Numbered from the stretch's first letter, positions 1-6,904 are shown. The stretch is 7,987 nucleotides of DNA from Desulfobacteraceae bacterium (GCA_015486915.1 WFQS01000159.1:1-7987); one strand, 5' to 3'. Notes: generated by a model not told the origin, from the letters alone. Made by a program: numbers and translations.

Positions 1-2
1 GG

Positions 3-1397
3 TTAGGTCTGACCATTACACACCAGGGTATTGCCGGTCAGGTGTCAATAAGCGGTACGGTTACGAAAGTTAATAATAACACCATCACCATAGAAACGAT
101 CAAGGCCGAAATCATTCCAAAAGGCAGCAGGGTTGATCTTTTTTTTGAAATTTCAGAGGGCAGCAAGATAGAGATCGGTCAGTGGAAGGTTATCGGCAGG
201 GGAAAGGGAGTAATTTTTGCCACGCCTGTTGACATGATTGGTCCTCCACAAAAGGGAATGACAGCAAAGATATCATATTCAGAGAAAAAAAACAGGGTGC
301 AGGTCACCGGGCAAGACCATTATAATGCGCCTCCAATATCACAAAATGATGCTATACAGGAGAAAAAACAATTCGTCGATAATACGCAGCAATATGTAGA
401 TAAAGTAAGAAAAATAGTAGGTGATTTAAGAAAAAATTCTAAAAAATACTCAACCGATAAAATACAAACACTAGAGCGGCAGATTGTTCAAAATGTAAAA
501 AAAGCTGTGGCTGGAGATAATGCAGAAGCCTATTATCTGCTTGCTTTGCTTCATGAAGATGGAGTCGGGGAAATAAGCCGGGATTCAAAGAAAATGGTTG
601 AAAATCTTATTAAATCAGCAAAGAAGGGGTATGGACAAGCCCAGTATATACTTGGAGATATGTATAAAAGCGGTGATGAGGTTGTTAAAGATAAAAAAAA
701 AGCTGTCTACTGGCTTAAGAAAGCGGCCGGCCAGGGACATCAAGATGCAAAAATGGAATTGCAACTCATGGAACCGGAGATCCGTGGCAAAGAACCTGAA
801 GGACAGCTGCTTGGGATCCCGTTTCCCGAAAAATCTGCAAAGGAATATGCAACAGCAGGGGACAGATTTTATCATAAAAAAAATTATAAATCGGCCTTTA
901 AAGAGTATGAACAGTGCGCCAGGATGGGTCATTCCGGATGTCAGCTGATGTTGGGATCTCTGTATAATGATGGGCTTGGTATTGTAAAAGATCTGAACAA
1001 AGCTCGTGAACTTTATGAAAAATCTGCCCGGAAAAATAATTCCAATGCCATATATAATCTGGGTGTGCTGTATATGAATGGTAGTGGTGTAAAAAAAGAC
1101 ATGGCCAAAGCCCATGAACTGTTTTTAAAATCTGCAAACCTGGGATATCCTGAAGCTCAATTCAATCTTGGAGCTACGTACTATAATGGCATGGGAGTCA
1201 AAAAAGACAAATCAACCGCTCTGAAGTGGTTTAGAAAAGCGGCTGATCAAAATATTCCAAAAGCTCTGTACGTTGTTGGCCAGGCCTATGAATCCGGATG
1301 GGGTACACCCAAAAATATGTCTAAGGCAAAAGAATATTATAAAAAAGCGGCTGAACTGGGTGATAAAGCAGCCATAAAAAAATTAAACTCCCAATAA
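3..1397 (+). CDS. Sel1-repeat protein, 5' end cut off by the window
   Basis: Frame open to the left edge. The first GTG in frame is at 42, has no Shine-Dalgarno sequence, and the sequence before it (ITHQGIAGQVSISGTV) reads as continuous protein, so the true start probably lies outside the window. Numbering from that GTG, residues 1-80 are beta-rich (SGTVTKVNNNTITI, then GQWKVIGRGKGVIFA), and 101-157 are charged and helical. Sel1-type repeats follow at about 161-196, 197-232, 298-333, 334-369, 370-405 and 406-441, each with the A..LG..Y..G.GV.KD..KA..W..KAA pattern. A degenerate repeat at about 264-297 follows a spacer at 241-263. Sel1 repeats form alpha-solenoids used for protein-protein contacts, often at the envelope. 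The partner cannot be told. No signal peptide can be judged because the N-terminus is missing. The beta-rich part resembles domains in surface or flagellar-type proteins, but this is only an impression. Confidence 0.88.
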   Translation, partial: LGLTITHQGIAGQVSISGTVTKVNNNTITIETIKAEIIPKGSRVDLFFEISEGSKIEIGQWKVIGRGKGVIFATPVDMIGPPQKGMTAKISYSEKKNRVQVTGQDHYNAPPISQNDAIQEKKQFVDNTQQYVDKVRKIVGDLRKNSKKYSTDKIQTLERQIVQNVKKAVAGDNAEAYYLLALLHEDGVGEISRDSKKMVENLIKSAKKGYGQAQYILGDMYKSGDEVVKDKKKAVYWLKKAAGQGHQDAKMELQLMEPEIRGKEPEGQLLGIPFPEKSAKEYATAGDRFYHKKNYKSAFKEYEQCARMGHSGCQLMLGSLYNDGLGIVKDLNKARELYEKSARKNNSNAIYNLGVLYMNGSGVKKDMAKAHELFLKSANLGYPEAQFNLGATYYNGMGVKKDKSTALKWFRKAADQNIPKALYVVGQAYESGWGTPKNMSKAKEYYKKAAELGDKAAIKKLNSQ

Positions 1398-1410
1398 AGG
1401 ACTGGATTGA

Positions 1411-1968
1411 GTGAGAAGAAAAACAATTAAAATATTTTTACTTGCAGGGCCTGTTATTCTGCTCCTTGGAGTTTATCTGCACATTTCATATGAACGAAAA
1501 CAAATTAATAAAAAATTACAACCGGCAGACGGACTGGTCTGGAAATCCGGGAAAAAACAATTTAAGGTCCAGGTCAACCAGCGGAAAGATGGAGAATTAC
1601 TTCATATACAAATAAGGGTCCTTGGCCCTGAGAATAAAAAAATTTTTATGACAACTGAAGTGATTGACAGAGACATGTTTGGCGGCGGGTTTGTCCGTAC
1701 GGTCCAGGTGGATCAGGACCCGGAAAAAGAAATTATTGTCTGGCATGCACATGCTGCTTTTTATCTGGATTTTTCAGAGGGGCATGTGAAAAAAATTTCA
1801 TTTGACCGGGTGCCGCAGCGAATAAAGGATCTTTCCCAAAACTGGCACAGGTATAATGTAATGGCAGGCCTGGAAATGACCCTGTTACTTCTGGCTGTAT
1901 TCTGCTATTATTTTCTGTATTTTTTTGTTAAAGGAATGGTAAAACTGTACCTCGGACGGCCTCAATAA
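1411..1968 (+). CDS. Unrecognised protein with a membrane segment at each end
   Basis: A 185-residue protein I do not recognise. It starts at GTG; AAAGGA at 1396-1401 lies 9 nt upstream and supports this start. Basic residues (MRRKTIK) precede a hydrophobic helix at about 8-27, and a second helix runs from about 153 to 174, followed by a short basic tail. By the positive-inside rule both ends are cytoplasmic, and residues 28-150 form a periplasmic domain. That domain is beta-rich and contains VQVDQDPEKEIIVWHA (98-113), which recalls the acidic loop of FG-GAP/VCBS-type repeats (D.D.D..E.IV); this is a weak resemblance, not a family call. It begins 13 nt after the Sel1 gene and is probably cotranscribed with it, which would fit a shared envelope role. 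An AT-rich 7-bp inverted repeat spans its stop codon without a following T-run. Confidence 0.75.
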   Translation: MRRKTIKIFLLAGPVILLLGVYLHISYERKQINKKLQPADGLVWKSGKKQFKVQVNQRKDGELLHIQIRVLGPENKKIFMTTEVIDRDMFGGGFVRTVQVDQDPEKEIIVWHAHAAFYLDFSEGHVKKISFDRVPQRIKDLSQNWHRYNVMAGLEMTLLLLAVFCYYFLYFFVKGMVKLYLGRPQ

Positions 1969-1984
1969 AACGGTTATTGAAAAA

Positions 1985-2209
1985 TTAGACCGTATCTATG
2001 ACTGGAAAGTTGAAAATACCCCCTGCTTTCAAAACTGCTGACTGAAATGCAATTCCTGCAGCAGAACATCCGGCCATTGTGTAATCCGGTGTGATTTTAT
2101 ATGCTTTTTTTATGTCAGAAGCGTAATCTGCGGCATTTTTCCCAAGTGCCTTGACAAATGCAGGCTCTGTAGCACCGTAATGCATGATAAGTGCCTTTGG
2201 GACCCATCT
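1985..2209 (-). pseudogene. Remnant of a branched-chain-amino-acid-type ABC substrate-binding protein
   Basis: Minus-strand translation gives VPKALIMHYGATEPAFVKAL, then AADYASDIKKAYKITPDY and AGCSAAGIAFQSAVLKAG. These match in order the C-terminal lobe of periplasmic Leu/Ile/Val-type binding proteins (Peripla_BP_6 family): a PKAL..YG...P.F...LG strand-helix, an AADYA..F...Y...PDY helix, and an A.SAAG.AFQ.A..KAG helix. In intact members roughly 25-30 residues separate the LGK and AADYA parts. Here they are directly fused near 2135, indicating an internal deletion. The frame stops at 1985-1987. Just before the stop a shifted frame (YGLIFQ) resembles the family's usual FYG.I.F stretch, suggesting a frameshift as well. 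The N-terminal two thirds and any signal peptide are missing, and the fragment abuts transposase-like sequence. Almost certainly non-functional. Confidence 0.6.
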
Positions 2210-2225
2210 TATCTGATGAAGGACA

Positions 2226-2318
2226 TTCTTTAAGAAAACAACCATCCGAAACTATTGCATGAAGATGCGAATTAAAATAGAGAAAGTCGCAGTAGGTCTG
2301 AAACAGGTTTTTTTGATG
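2226..2318 (-). mobile_element. Fragment of an IS91-like (Y2) transposase
   Basis: One minus-strand frame (different from the substrate-binding remnant beside it) reads LFQTYCDFLYFN followed by SHLHAIVSDGCFLKE. This is the signature of Y2/IS91-type transposases (consensus about IQTFGD.L.FNPHLH.LV.DG.F). The HLH triplet is at 2259-2267 and the DG at 2241-2246. The frame meets a stop at 2325-2327 upstream, and downstream it runs into sequence that reads as the binding-protein remnant in another frame. Only about 30 codons remain, without the cysteine-rich N-terminus or the tyrosine-containing C-terminal part, so this is a dead relic. It may be what broke the binding-protein gene. Confidence 0.55.
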
Positions 2319-2519
2319 TTGGTATCACCGGCAGGTTAACCAAAATCCGCTCGCTCATAAAAAAAGTGTTTGTCTGGCATACATGGGAAGACGGAGAATT
2401 TTTCAAACCCCGAAAATACCATTGTTTATTCACGGAAGTATTTATACACATCATGACTTGTCGTTTTTTGCTTTTTTAACTGAGATGTTAGCGGGGTGAA
2501 TCACAAGTCAGAATTCAGG
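2319..2519. other. Gene-free spacer with no recognisable coding content
   Basis: Both strands were read. A 60-codon minus-strand frame at 2272-2454 overlaps the transposase relic in another frame and shows no family resemblance. The only structure noticed is an 8-bp inverted repeat, TGACTTGT at 2454-2461 with ACAAGTCA at 2503-2510, 41 nt apart, which may mark the edge of the debris or be chance. Confidence 0.4.
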
Positions 2520-2548
2520 TTGACAAAATCAAATTTAAAAATTAAAAT
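2520..2548 (+). promoter_or_regulatory. Sigma-70-type promoter of the toxin-antitoxin operon
   Basis: A perfect -35 box TTGACA (2520-2525) is separated by exactly 17 nt from TAAAAT (2543-2548), a five-of-six match to TATAAT. Transcription would begin near 2555, leaving a leader of about 57 nt before the antitoxin start at 2612. This placement argues against the upstream in-frame ATG at 2558, which would lie almost at the transcript's 5' end. Confidence 0.7.
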
Positions 2549-2559
2549 TGTGGCATAAT

Positions 2560-2574
2560 GCATCAAATTGATGC
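2560..2574. promoter_or_regulatory. Operator-like 15-bp palindrome
   Basis: GCATCAAATTGATGC is a perfect palindrome (seven bases each side of a central A), placed about 5 nt downstream of the predicted transcription start. A partial copy, ATCAATTTAAT, follows at 2582-2592 with its centre about 20 bp away, roughly two helical turns. Type II antitoxins with ribbon-helix-helix N-termini commonly repress their own operon by binding such paired palindromes, so this is the likely autoregulatory site. That role is inferred from position and symmetry. Confidence 0.5.
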
Positions 2575-2601
2575 TAACAGTATCAATTTAATGAACCCGA
2601 T

Positions 2602-2607
2602 GGAGGT
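2602..2607 (+). promoter_or_regulatory. Ribosome binding site deciding the antitoxin start
   Basis: GGAGGT lies 4 nt before the ATG at 2612. The alternative in-frame ATG at 2558 has no Shine-Dalgarno sequence before it, so 2612 is the preferred start. Confidence 0.75.
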
Positions 2608-2611
2608 AGCT

Positions 2612-3010
2612 ATGACAACCAGATCTTTACGAATAGATGAAAGCCTGGTTATCCAGGCGCAACGACAAGCCAAGGTACAAAATAGATCTATAAATGGCCA
2701 AATTGAATATTGGGCGAAATTAGGTAGAGCCATTGCTTCAAATATTAGTGCTGCTGATGTTTTTTCAGTAACTCAGGGCCTAAAAGAGATTCGTTTGGAA
2801 ACATCTCGAAGCATTCCAATTGATCCCAATGCTGTTTTGAATGAGCTTGAGGCCGATAGAGAAAAAGGCTTTTCCGGTAAACCAGTAACATCTGCGCCTT
2901 TTTATTTTGAGGCAAGCGTTAGCAAGCCTGGATTCCTTGATAAAGTGAATACTATGTCAGGTGAAAGGCAGACAGGGAGATTTCAGAACGGCAAATTTGA
3001 GGCTATTTAA
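2612..3010 (+). CDS. ParD-like antitoxin of a type II toxin-antitoxin module
   Basis: A 132-residue protein from the ATG behind GGAGGT; the frame also extends to an ATG at 2558, rejected because it lies at the presumed transcript start. The N-terminus MTTRSLRIDESLVIQAQRQA, then RSINGQIEYWAKLGRAI, is the hallmark of the ParD-like antitoxin family (Pfam ParD_like). A short beta strand followed by two helices suggests ribbon-helix-helix DNA binding. The C-terminal part (from about residue 60) is expected to be flexible and to wrap the toxin, and it ends in the family-typical GRFQNGKF motif. It should neutralise the kinase encoded immediately downstream and repress the operon through the palindrome at 2560-2574. 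Its stop codon overlaps the toxin's ATG (TAATG), giving translational coupling. The pairing with the downstream kinase is what defines its role; no experimental link is visible. Confidence 0.85.
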   Translation: MTTRSLRIDESLVIQAQRQAKVQNRSINGQIEYWAKLGRAIASNISAADVFSVTQGLKEIRLETSRSIPIDPNAVLNELEADREKGFSGKPVTSAPFYFEASVSKPGFLDKVNTMSGERQTGRFQNGKFEAI

Positions 3011-3600
3011 TGTCTGATACAAAACAACTCTGGGTTTTAGCCGGAGGAAATGGCGCAGGCAAATCCACATTCTACAATCAATATCTGTCTAAATACGGTA
3101 TAAAGTTTATTAATGCCGACTTGATAGCCAAAGCAATTAATCCGGAAAATCCGGAAATGTTTAGTTACGAGGCTGCGACATTAGCGACAGACATGAGAGA
3201 AGATATGATTAAACAGGGCACTTCTTTTTGTTTTGAGACAGTCTTTTCGCATGAATCGAAGATTGACTTCATAGCCATGGCCAAAACTCACGGATATACG
3301 GTTATTCTGGTTTATATTCATTTGATTGACTCAAGCCTGAATGAAGCCCGGGTACATCAGCGCACTTTTGAGGGTGGGCATGATGTACCAGTGGAAAAAA
3401 TACATTCACGCATCCCAAGGACTATAAAGCACGTCAAGACAGTCCTGCCTTTAGTGGATGAAGCCTGGATCCTTGATAATTCTTCAGAAAAAAACAGATT
3501 TCAACAGATTGTCATCATGAAATCCGGACACTATGAGAAAAAGGTAGAGCCCTTGCCCAATTGGGCGATGGATCTACTTCCTGCACTTTTTCTGATTTGA
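3010..3600 (+). CDS. Zeta-type toxin, small P-loop kinase
   Basis: A 196-residue P-loop NTPase. The Walker A motif GGNGAGKST is at residues 12-20 with K18 as the phosphate-binding lysine. FINADLIA (33-40) carries D37, in the place of the catalytic aspartate of zeta toxins. FETVFS (75-80) follows, and a lid segment with R118, GGHDVP (122-127), R134 and R137 resembles the zeta family. Classical zeta toxins phosphorylate UDP-N-acetylglucosamine and block peptidoglycan precursor synthesis. Whether this short form (zeta of epsilon-zeta and PezT are larger) uses the same substrate is unknown. It belongs with the compact group often labelled predicted ABC-type ATPase/kinase (COG4185-like), but it has no ABC signature motif. 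The gene overlaps the antitoxin stop by one base and is probably translated by coupling, since it has no clear ribosome binding site of its own. No strong terminator follows. Confidence 0.85.
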   Translation: MSDTKQLWVLAGGNGAGKSTFYNQYLSKYGIKFINADLIAKAINPENPEMFSYEAATLATDMREDMIKQGTSFCFETVFSHESKIDFIAMAKTHGYTVILVYIHLIDSSLNEARVHQRTFEGGHDVPVEKIHSRIPRTIKHVKTVLPLVDEAWILDNSSEKNRFQQIVIMKSGHYEKKVEPLPNWAMDLLPALFLI

Positions 3601-3759
3601 TCCATCGATTCCGGTTGTCCCTCTAATAAAGAGAATACTACTTATAATCATTGGCCAACCTTTTATCAAAGATTAAGTCCCCATGTTTTTATTTGACACT
3701 TGTTTTCAGTAGATCAAATTATTTTGGTAAAGTGTATTTTTTTCTGAATATAAAATCGA

Positions 3760-4395
3760 TCAGTCTCTGGACTTCGTTACAAGAATAATCCCGGTTTTTA
3801 TTTTTATTTGAGCTTGATCATCAGCAAAACAATTACTGATTCCCATGGAAGATCCCATGGAGATCTCAGCATTTTCAAGCGGATATTCAAGACCTTTAAG
3901 CGTAAGTCCCGTTGCTTTTTCCGTGACAGGAATAATGGAAAGAAGATCCCCTGGTTTTCCTTTAAGATTGATGCTTTTTGAAACAAGATAAATTTCATTA
4001 TGGTCATCAATCATTCTGCATGCAACGCCTTTGGCAGCTATGGTCTTCATGAGAAAAATATTGGACAGGGTGTGGTCCAGTCGATCCCCGGTTGTGCCTG
4101 TAAGGGTTATATAATCAGTTTTGTTTTTAATTGCCCATTCAACGGCAAGTTCTGTATCACTGAAATCTTTTTTTTCAGGATATTGAATTATTTTAACATG
4201 TTTTTCTTCAAGAAAGTTTTTGTCCTTTGAATTTATCGAATCAAGATCGCCGATCACAATGTCCGGTGCAATATCTATTTTCCTCAGATGTTTTGTTCCT
4301 CCATCTGCACATACAATCACATCTGATTGATTTACAAGATTTTTTAAATACTCATAATTTTTTATAATTCCATTTGCTATAATAATACATTTCAT
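3760..4395 (-). CDS. thiN: Thiamine pyrophosphokinase
   Basis: A 211-residue cytoplasmic enzyme transferring pyrophosphate from ATP to thiamine to make thiamine diphosphate, the salvage step of vitamin B1 metabolism. The length is typical. Family motifs appear in order: CADGG (29-33), PDIVIGDLDS (44-53), the acidic KDFSDTELA (76-84), and GTTGDRLDHTLSN (100-112), which together form the ATP/Mg and catalytic site. The C-terminal third (about 145-209) is the beta-rich thiamine-binding domain, with KGLEYPLEN and SMGISN. The ATG at 4393-4395 has a modest GTGGA 8 nt upstream. The gene converges on the toxin gene (159-bp gap) and diverges from lptF (171-bp gap). No TPP riboswitch is visible in the short leader, as expected for a salvage enzyme. 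All key motifs are intact. Confidence 0.95.
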   Translation of the reverse strand: MKCIIIANGIIKNYEYLKNLVNQSDVIVCADGGTKHLRKIDIAPDIVIGDLDSINSKDKNFLEEKHVKIIQYPEKKDFSDTELAVEWAIKNKTDYITLTGTTGDRLDHTLSNIFLMKTIAAKGVACRMIDDHNEIYLVSKSINLKGKPGDLLSIIPVTEKATGLTLKGLEYPLENAEISMGSSMGISNCFADDQAQIKIKTGIILVTKSRD

Positions 4396-4529
4396 GTGTT
4401 TTATCCACTCTATGGAGTTTCATATTTTTTACAATTGTTAGAAATGGTGATTGCTCTGTAATTATCATGCAGTATCAATATCGGTCAATAATTCTTGTTA
4501 AAAAAGAGCCTGAGCATTATGCAATATTC

Positions 4530-4558
4530 TTGACACATGGCCGGAATCAATATATTTT
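4530..4558 (+). promoter_or_regulatory. Possible promoter just before lptF
   Basis: TTGACA (4530-4535), 17 nt, then TATTTT (4553-4558). The geometry is ideal, but transcription would start only a few bases before the favoured lptF ATG at 4567 and downstream of the alternative ATG at 4537. Either the message is leaderless or nearly so, or the match is fortuitous and the true promoter lies further up in 4396-4529. Confidence 0.35.
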
Positions 4559-4566
4559 CCCTGAAA

Positions 4567-5736
4567 ATGAGAGTAAACACTATTATAAACAGATACATAT
4601 TCAGAGAATTGATCCCTCCCTTTGCAATTACTCTTTTATTCCTCACCTTCATATTTCTTATGACGAGAATTCCTCAAATAACCAATATGGTGGTTAATTA
4701 CAATACAAATATTTCAGATGTTTTTCTTTTGATAGTTTATACTCTTCCCCGTTTTTTAGAATTTACACTTCCCATGTCGGTGATGATTTCCGTGCTTTTA
4801 ATTTTTATGCGAATGTCACAGGACAATGAAATCATTGCATTAAAGGCAGGTGGCGTTATTATATACAGGCTGCTTGTTCCTGTTATGTTTTTCTGTGTTC
4901 TCGGCACCCTGATTACTCTCTGGATAACTTTATGCGCTAAACCATGGGGGAACAGTGCCATTGCGTATCAGAGTATTAAAGTTGCCAGATCCAGTTTTAA
5001 TATTGCATTAAGGGAGAGAAGATTTAATAATACCTTTAATGGAATTATGATCTATGTGAATTCCAAAAACATAAAGACAAAACAATTAAAGGATGTGTAT
5101 ATAGAAGACAGCAGAATCGACGGGAAAATAAGTATTTCCATTGCGCCGTCAGGTATTTTGTTATCAGATCCCAAAAACATGTCATATACTTTGAGACTTT
5201 TTAATGGCATGGTCAACCAGGTTGACCTGAAAACAAAATCGGTTAACTATGTTTATTTTACGACCTATGACATTAATTTTAATCTGAAACCCCAGAGAAA
5301 AAGAGAAGCAAAAAAATCAAAAGAGATTGATGAAATGAGTTTTATGGAACTTTTAAAATTTATTGGAGAAAAAAAAGGAAATAAAAAACTGGAAAATTCC
5401 GCCCTTATGGAATTTCATGAAAAACTTTCCGTACCCTTTGCATGCATGGCCCTTGGGCTTTTATTCTTTGCACTCGGACTTCAGTCAGGTTCTTCAAAAA
5501 GGTCTTCAGGTCTGGGACTTGGCCTTTTTTTCTTTCTTTTGTACTATCTTCTTCTTGCTGCGGGCTGGTCATTTGGAAAATACAGATTTTATCCTCCTGT
5601 GGTTGGGATGTGGCTTCCTGATTTTTTTATGGCCTTCGCAGGTATATATATTCTTAGACGAATAGCAAATGAGCGTCCTTTCAGGATACCTCGTTTTATT
5701 TCAGTATATGTGGCCTCAATAAAAAAATTAAAATAA
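4567..5736 (+). CDS. lptF: LPS export permease, LptF subunit
   Basis: A 389-residue inner-membrane protein of the LptF/LptG (YjgP/YjgQ) family. With LptG and the ATPase LptB it extracts lipopolysaccharide from the inner membrane and pushes it to LptC and LptA. Six hydrophobic segments fall at about 14-34, 55-82, 101-124, 287-305, 317-336 and 347-363. A periplasmic beta-jellyroll (about 125-255) lies between segments three and four. Family signatures include INRYIFREL at the N-terminus, the cytoplasmic loop DNEIIALKAGG (86-96) contacting LptB, and EFHEKLSVPFACMALGLLFF (282-301) entering the second half. The frame also allows an ATG at 4537, but family proteins begin close to the one at 4567. 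Neither start has a Shine-Dalgarno sequence. lptG follows after 24 nt in the same operon. Confidence 0.92.
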   Translation: MRVNTIINRYIFRELIPPFAITLLFLTFIFLMTRIPQITNMVVNYNTNISDVFLLIVYTLPRFLEFTLPMSVMISVLLIFMRMSQDNEIIALKAGGVIIYRLLVPVMFFCVLGTLITLWITLCAKPWGNSAIAYQSIKVARSSFNIALRERRFNNTFNGIMIYVNSKNIKTKQLKDVYIEDSRIDGKISISIAPSGILLSDPKNMSYTLRLFNGMVNQVDLKTKSVNYVYFTTYDINFNLKPQRKREAKKSKEIDEMSFMELLKFIGEKKGNKKLENSALMEFHEKLSVPFACMALGLLFFALGLQSGSSKRSSGLGLGLFFFLLYYLLLAAGWSFGKYRFYPPVVGMWLPDFFMAFAGIYILRRIANERPFRIPRFISVYVASIKKLK

Positions 5737-5760
5737 TACCTGCCGGGATATAATAAAAAA

Positions 5761-6837
5761 ATGTCCATCATTCATAAATACTGGATAAAGGAATTTATAA
5801 AATTTTTTCTCATTGTGCAGTTAATCATACTCTGCATCTTTGTTTCAGTTGATTACTTAACGCATATGAATAAATTTCTTAAGGCTGACATGCCTCTGTT
5901 TAAGGCCTTTGAATATGTTATTCTAAAACTTCCATTCATGTTTGTTCAATTAACTCCTGCAGGAACCGTCCTTGCCAGCATTTTTGCCTTTGGAATCATG
6001 AACAGAAATAATGAACTGATGGCGTTAAAGAGTAGTGGAATCAGTGTGTATTACCTTATTAAACCAGCGTTTTATACCGGGCTTTTTCTTGCTGCAATGA
6101 TGTTTTTCTTAAGTGAAACTCTGGTGCCTGTAACCATGTCAAGGTCCAATTATATTTACAATTCTTTCATAAGGCATCAAGGGAGAATTTACAGTGCAAG
6201 AGAAAATATATGGATTAAAGGTGATAAAACAATAGCGCATTTTAAATATTTTAATCCAGTCAATAAAACAATTTCAGGAATAACATTAAGTTTTTTTAAT
6301 AATAATTTTAAAATGACAGGCAGGGTGGATGCGGAAAAAGGTGTATTTCAAAACGGGTCATGGCACTTTTCCCAAGTGCTGGAACAGAAATATCAAAATG
6401 CCACTGAAAAAAATACGGTTAAATCATATAAGTTCAAAGATTTTAAGCTTGATATTCTGCCAAAAGATCTGCAAAAAATAGTTAAGAAATCTGAAGAAAT
6501 GAGTTTCAGTGAACTTTCAGCCTATATTAAAAAAGTTGAGAAAGAAGGATATGATGCAAGTTCATATAAAGTTGATCTTTTTGGAAGGACAGCTTTCCCC
6601 TTTATCTGTATTATAATGGTCCTGACAGGAGCTGCAACGGGGATAAGGCCGGGAATAAAAGAAAACTTTCCACTTGGGATAGCAATAGGTATTATTGTAT
6701 CTTTTTTTTACTGGGTCATGTTTGGCTTTTGTACATCACTTGGATATGGTAAAATGCTTCCGCCTTTTATCAGTGCATGGGCAACAAATTTCTTTTTTTT
6801 CTTTTTTTCTTTAATTTATCTGATAAATGCAGAATGA
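5761..6837 (+). CDS. lptG: LPS export permease, LptG subunit
   Basis: A 358-residue partner of LptF in the LptB2FG transporter. Hydrophobic segments at about 13-33, 54-80, 101-123, 276-295, 303-324 and 333-355 flank a periplasmic jellyroll (about 125-250). LptG-like features are the N-terminus KYWIKEFIKFF, the loop NNELMALKSSGIS (83-95) expected to contact LptB, and ENIWIKGDKTIAHF (148-161), which matches the LptG pattern in which a WI..G..I strand opens the jellyroll. LptF and LptG are paralogous; second position and these motifs favour LptG. The ATG has only a weak GGGA 12 nt upstream, so coupling to lptF translation is likely. The last helix contains six phenylalanines in a row, encoded by a T-rich tract at 6789-6812 prone to sequencing or replication slippage. 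The frame is intact here. Confidence 0.92.
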   Translation: MSIIHKYWIKEFIKFFLIVQLIILCIFVSVDYLTHMNKFLKADMPLFKAFEYVILKLPFMFVQLTPAGTVLASIFAFGIMNRNNELMALKSSGISVYYLIKPAFYTGLFLAAMMFFLSETLVPVTMSRSNYIYNSFIRHQGRIYSARENIWIKGDKTIAHFKYFNPVNKTISGITLSFFNNNFKMTGRVDAEKGVFQNGSWHFSQVLEQKYQNATEKNTVKSYKFKDFKLDILPKDLQKIVKKSEEMSFSELSAYIKKVEKEGYDASSYKVDLFGRTAFPFICIIMVLTGAATGIRPGIKENFPLGIAIGIIVSFFYWVMFGFCTSLGYGKMLPPFISAWATNFFFFFFSLIYLINAE

Positions 6838-6904
6838 TGATTTTTTATATGAAACTCGCTTCGATCCGGCCGCCGGGAACAGGTATTACCCTTCACTCAT
6901 TCTC

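Noticed and set aside
615..1115. Minus-strand open frame of 166 codons
   Set aside because: It lies entirely within the Sel1-repeat gene, which has strong family support; the translation resembles nothing known.
1962..1980. Hairpin TCAATAA-AACGG-TTATTGA at the end of the two-helix protein gene, considered as a terminator
   Set aside because: The stem is AT-rich and is followed by AAAATTAG rather than a T-run, so intrinsic termination is not supported.
2272..2454. Minus-strand 60-codon frame as a small gene
   Set aside because: It overlaps the transposase relic in another frame, has no convincing ribosome binding site and resembles no family.
3621..3633. CTCT-AATAA-AGAG hairpin between the toxin gene and thiN, considered as a terminator
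   Set aside because: The stem is only four base pairs with no T-run; nothing else in 3601-3759 qualifies.
3693..3722. TTGACA at 3693 as a promoter in the toxin-thiN gap
   Set aside because: There is no acceptable -10 box at the right distance, and the downstream gene lies on the other strand.
4396..4450. TPP riboswitch in the thiN leader
   Set aside because: The leader is short and shows none of the conserved thi-box segments; thiN is also commonly unregulated by this switch.
4467..4697. Small plus-strand frame overlapping the lptF start
   Set aside because: Out of frame with lptF, no ribosome binding site, and overlapped by the conserved N-terminal helix of lptF.
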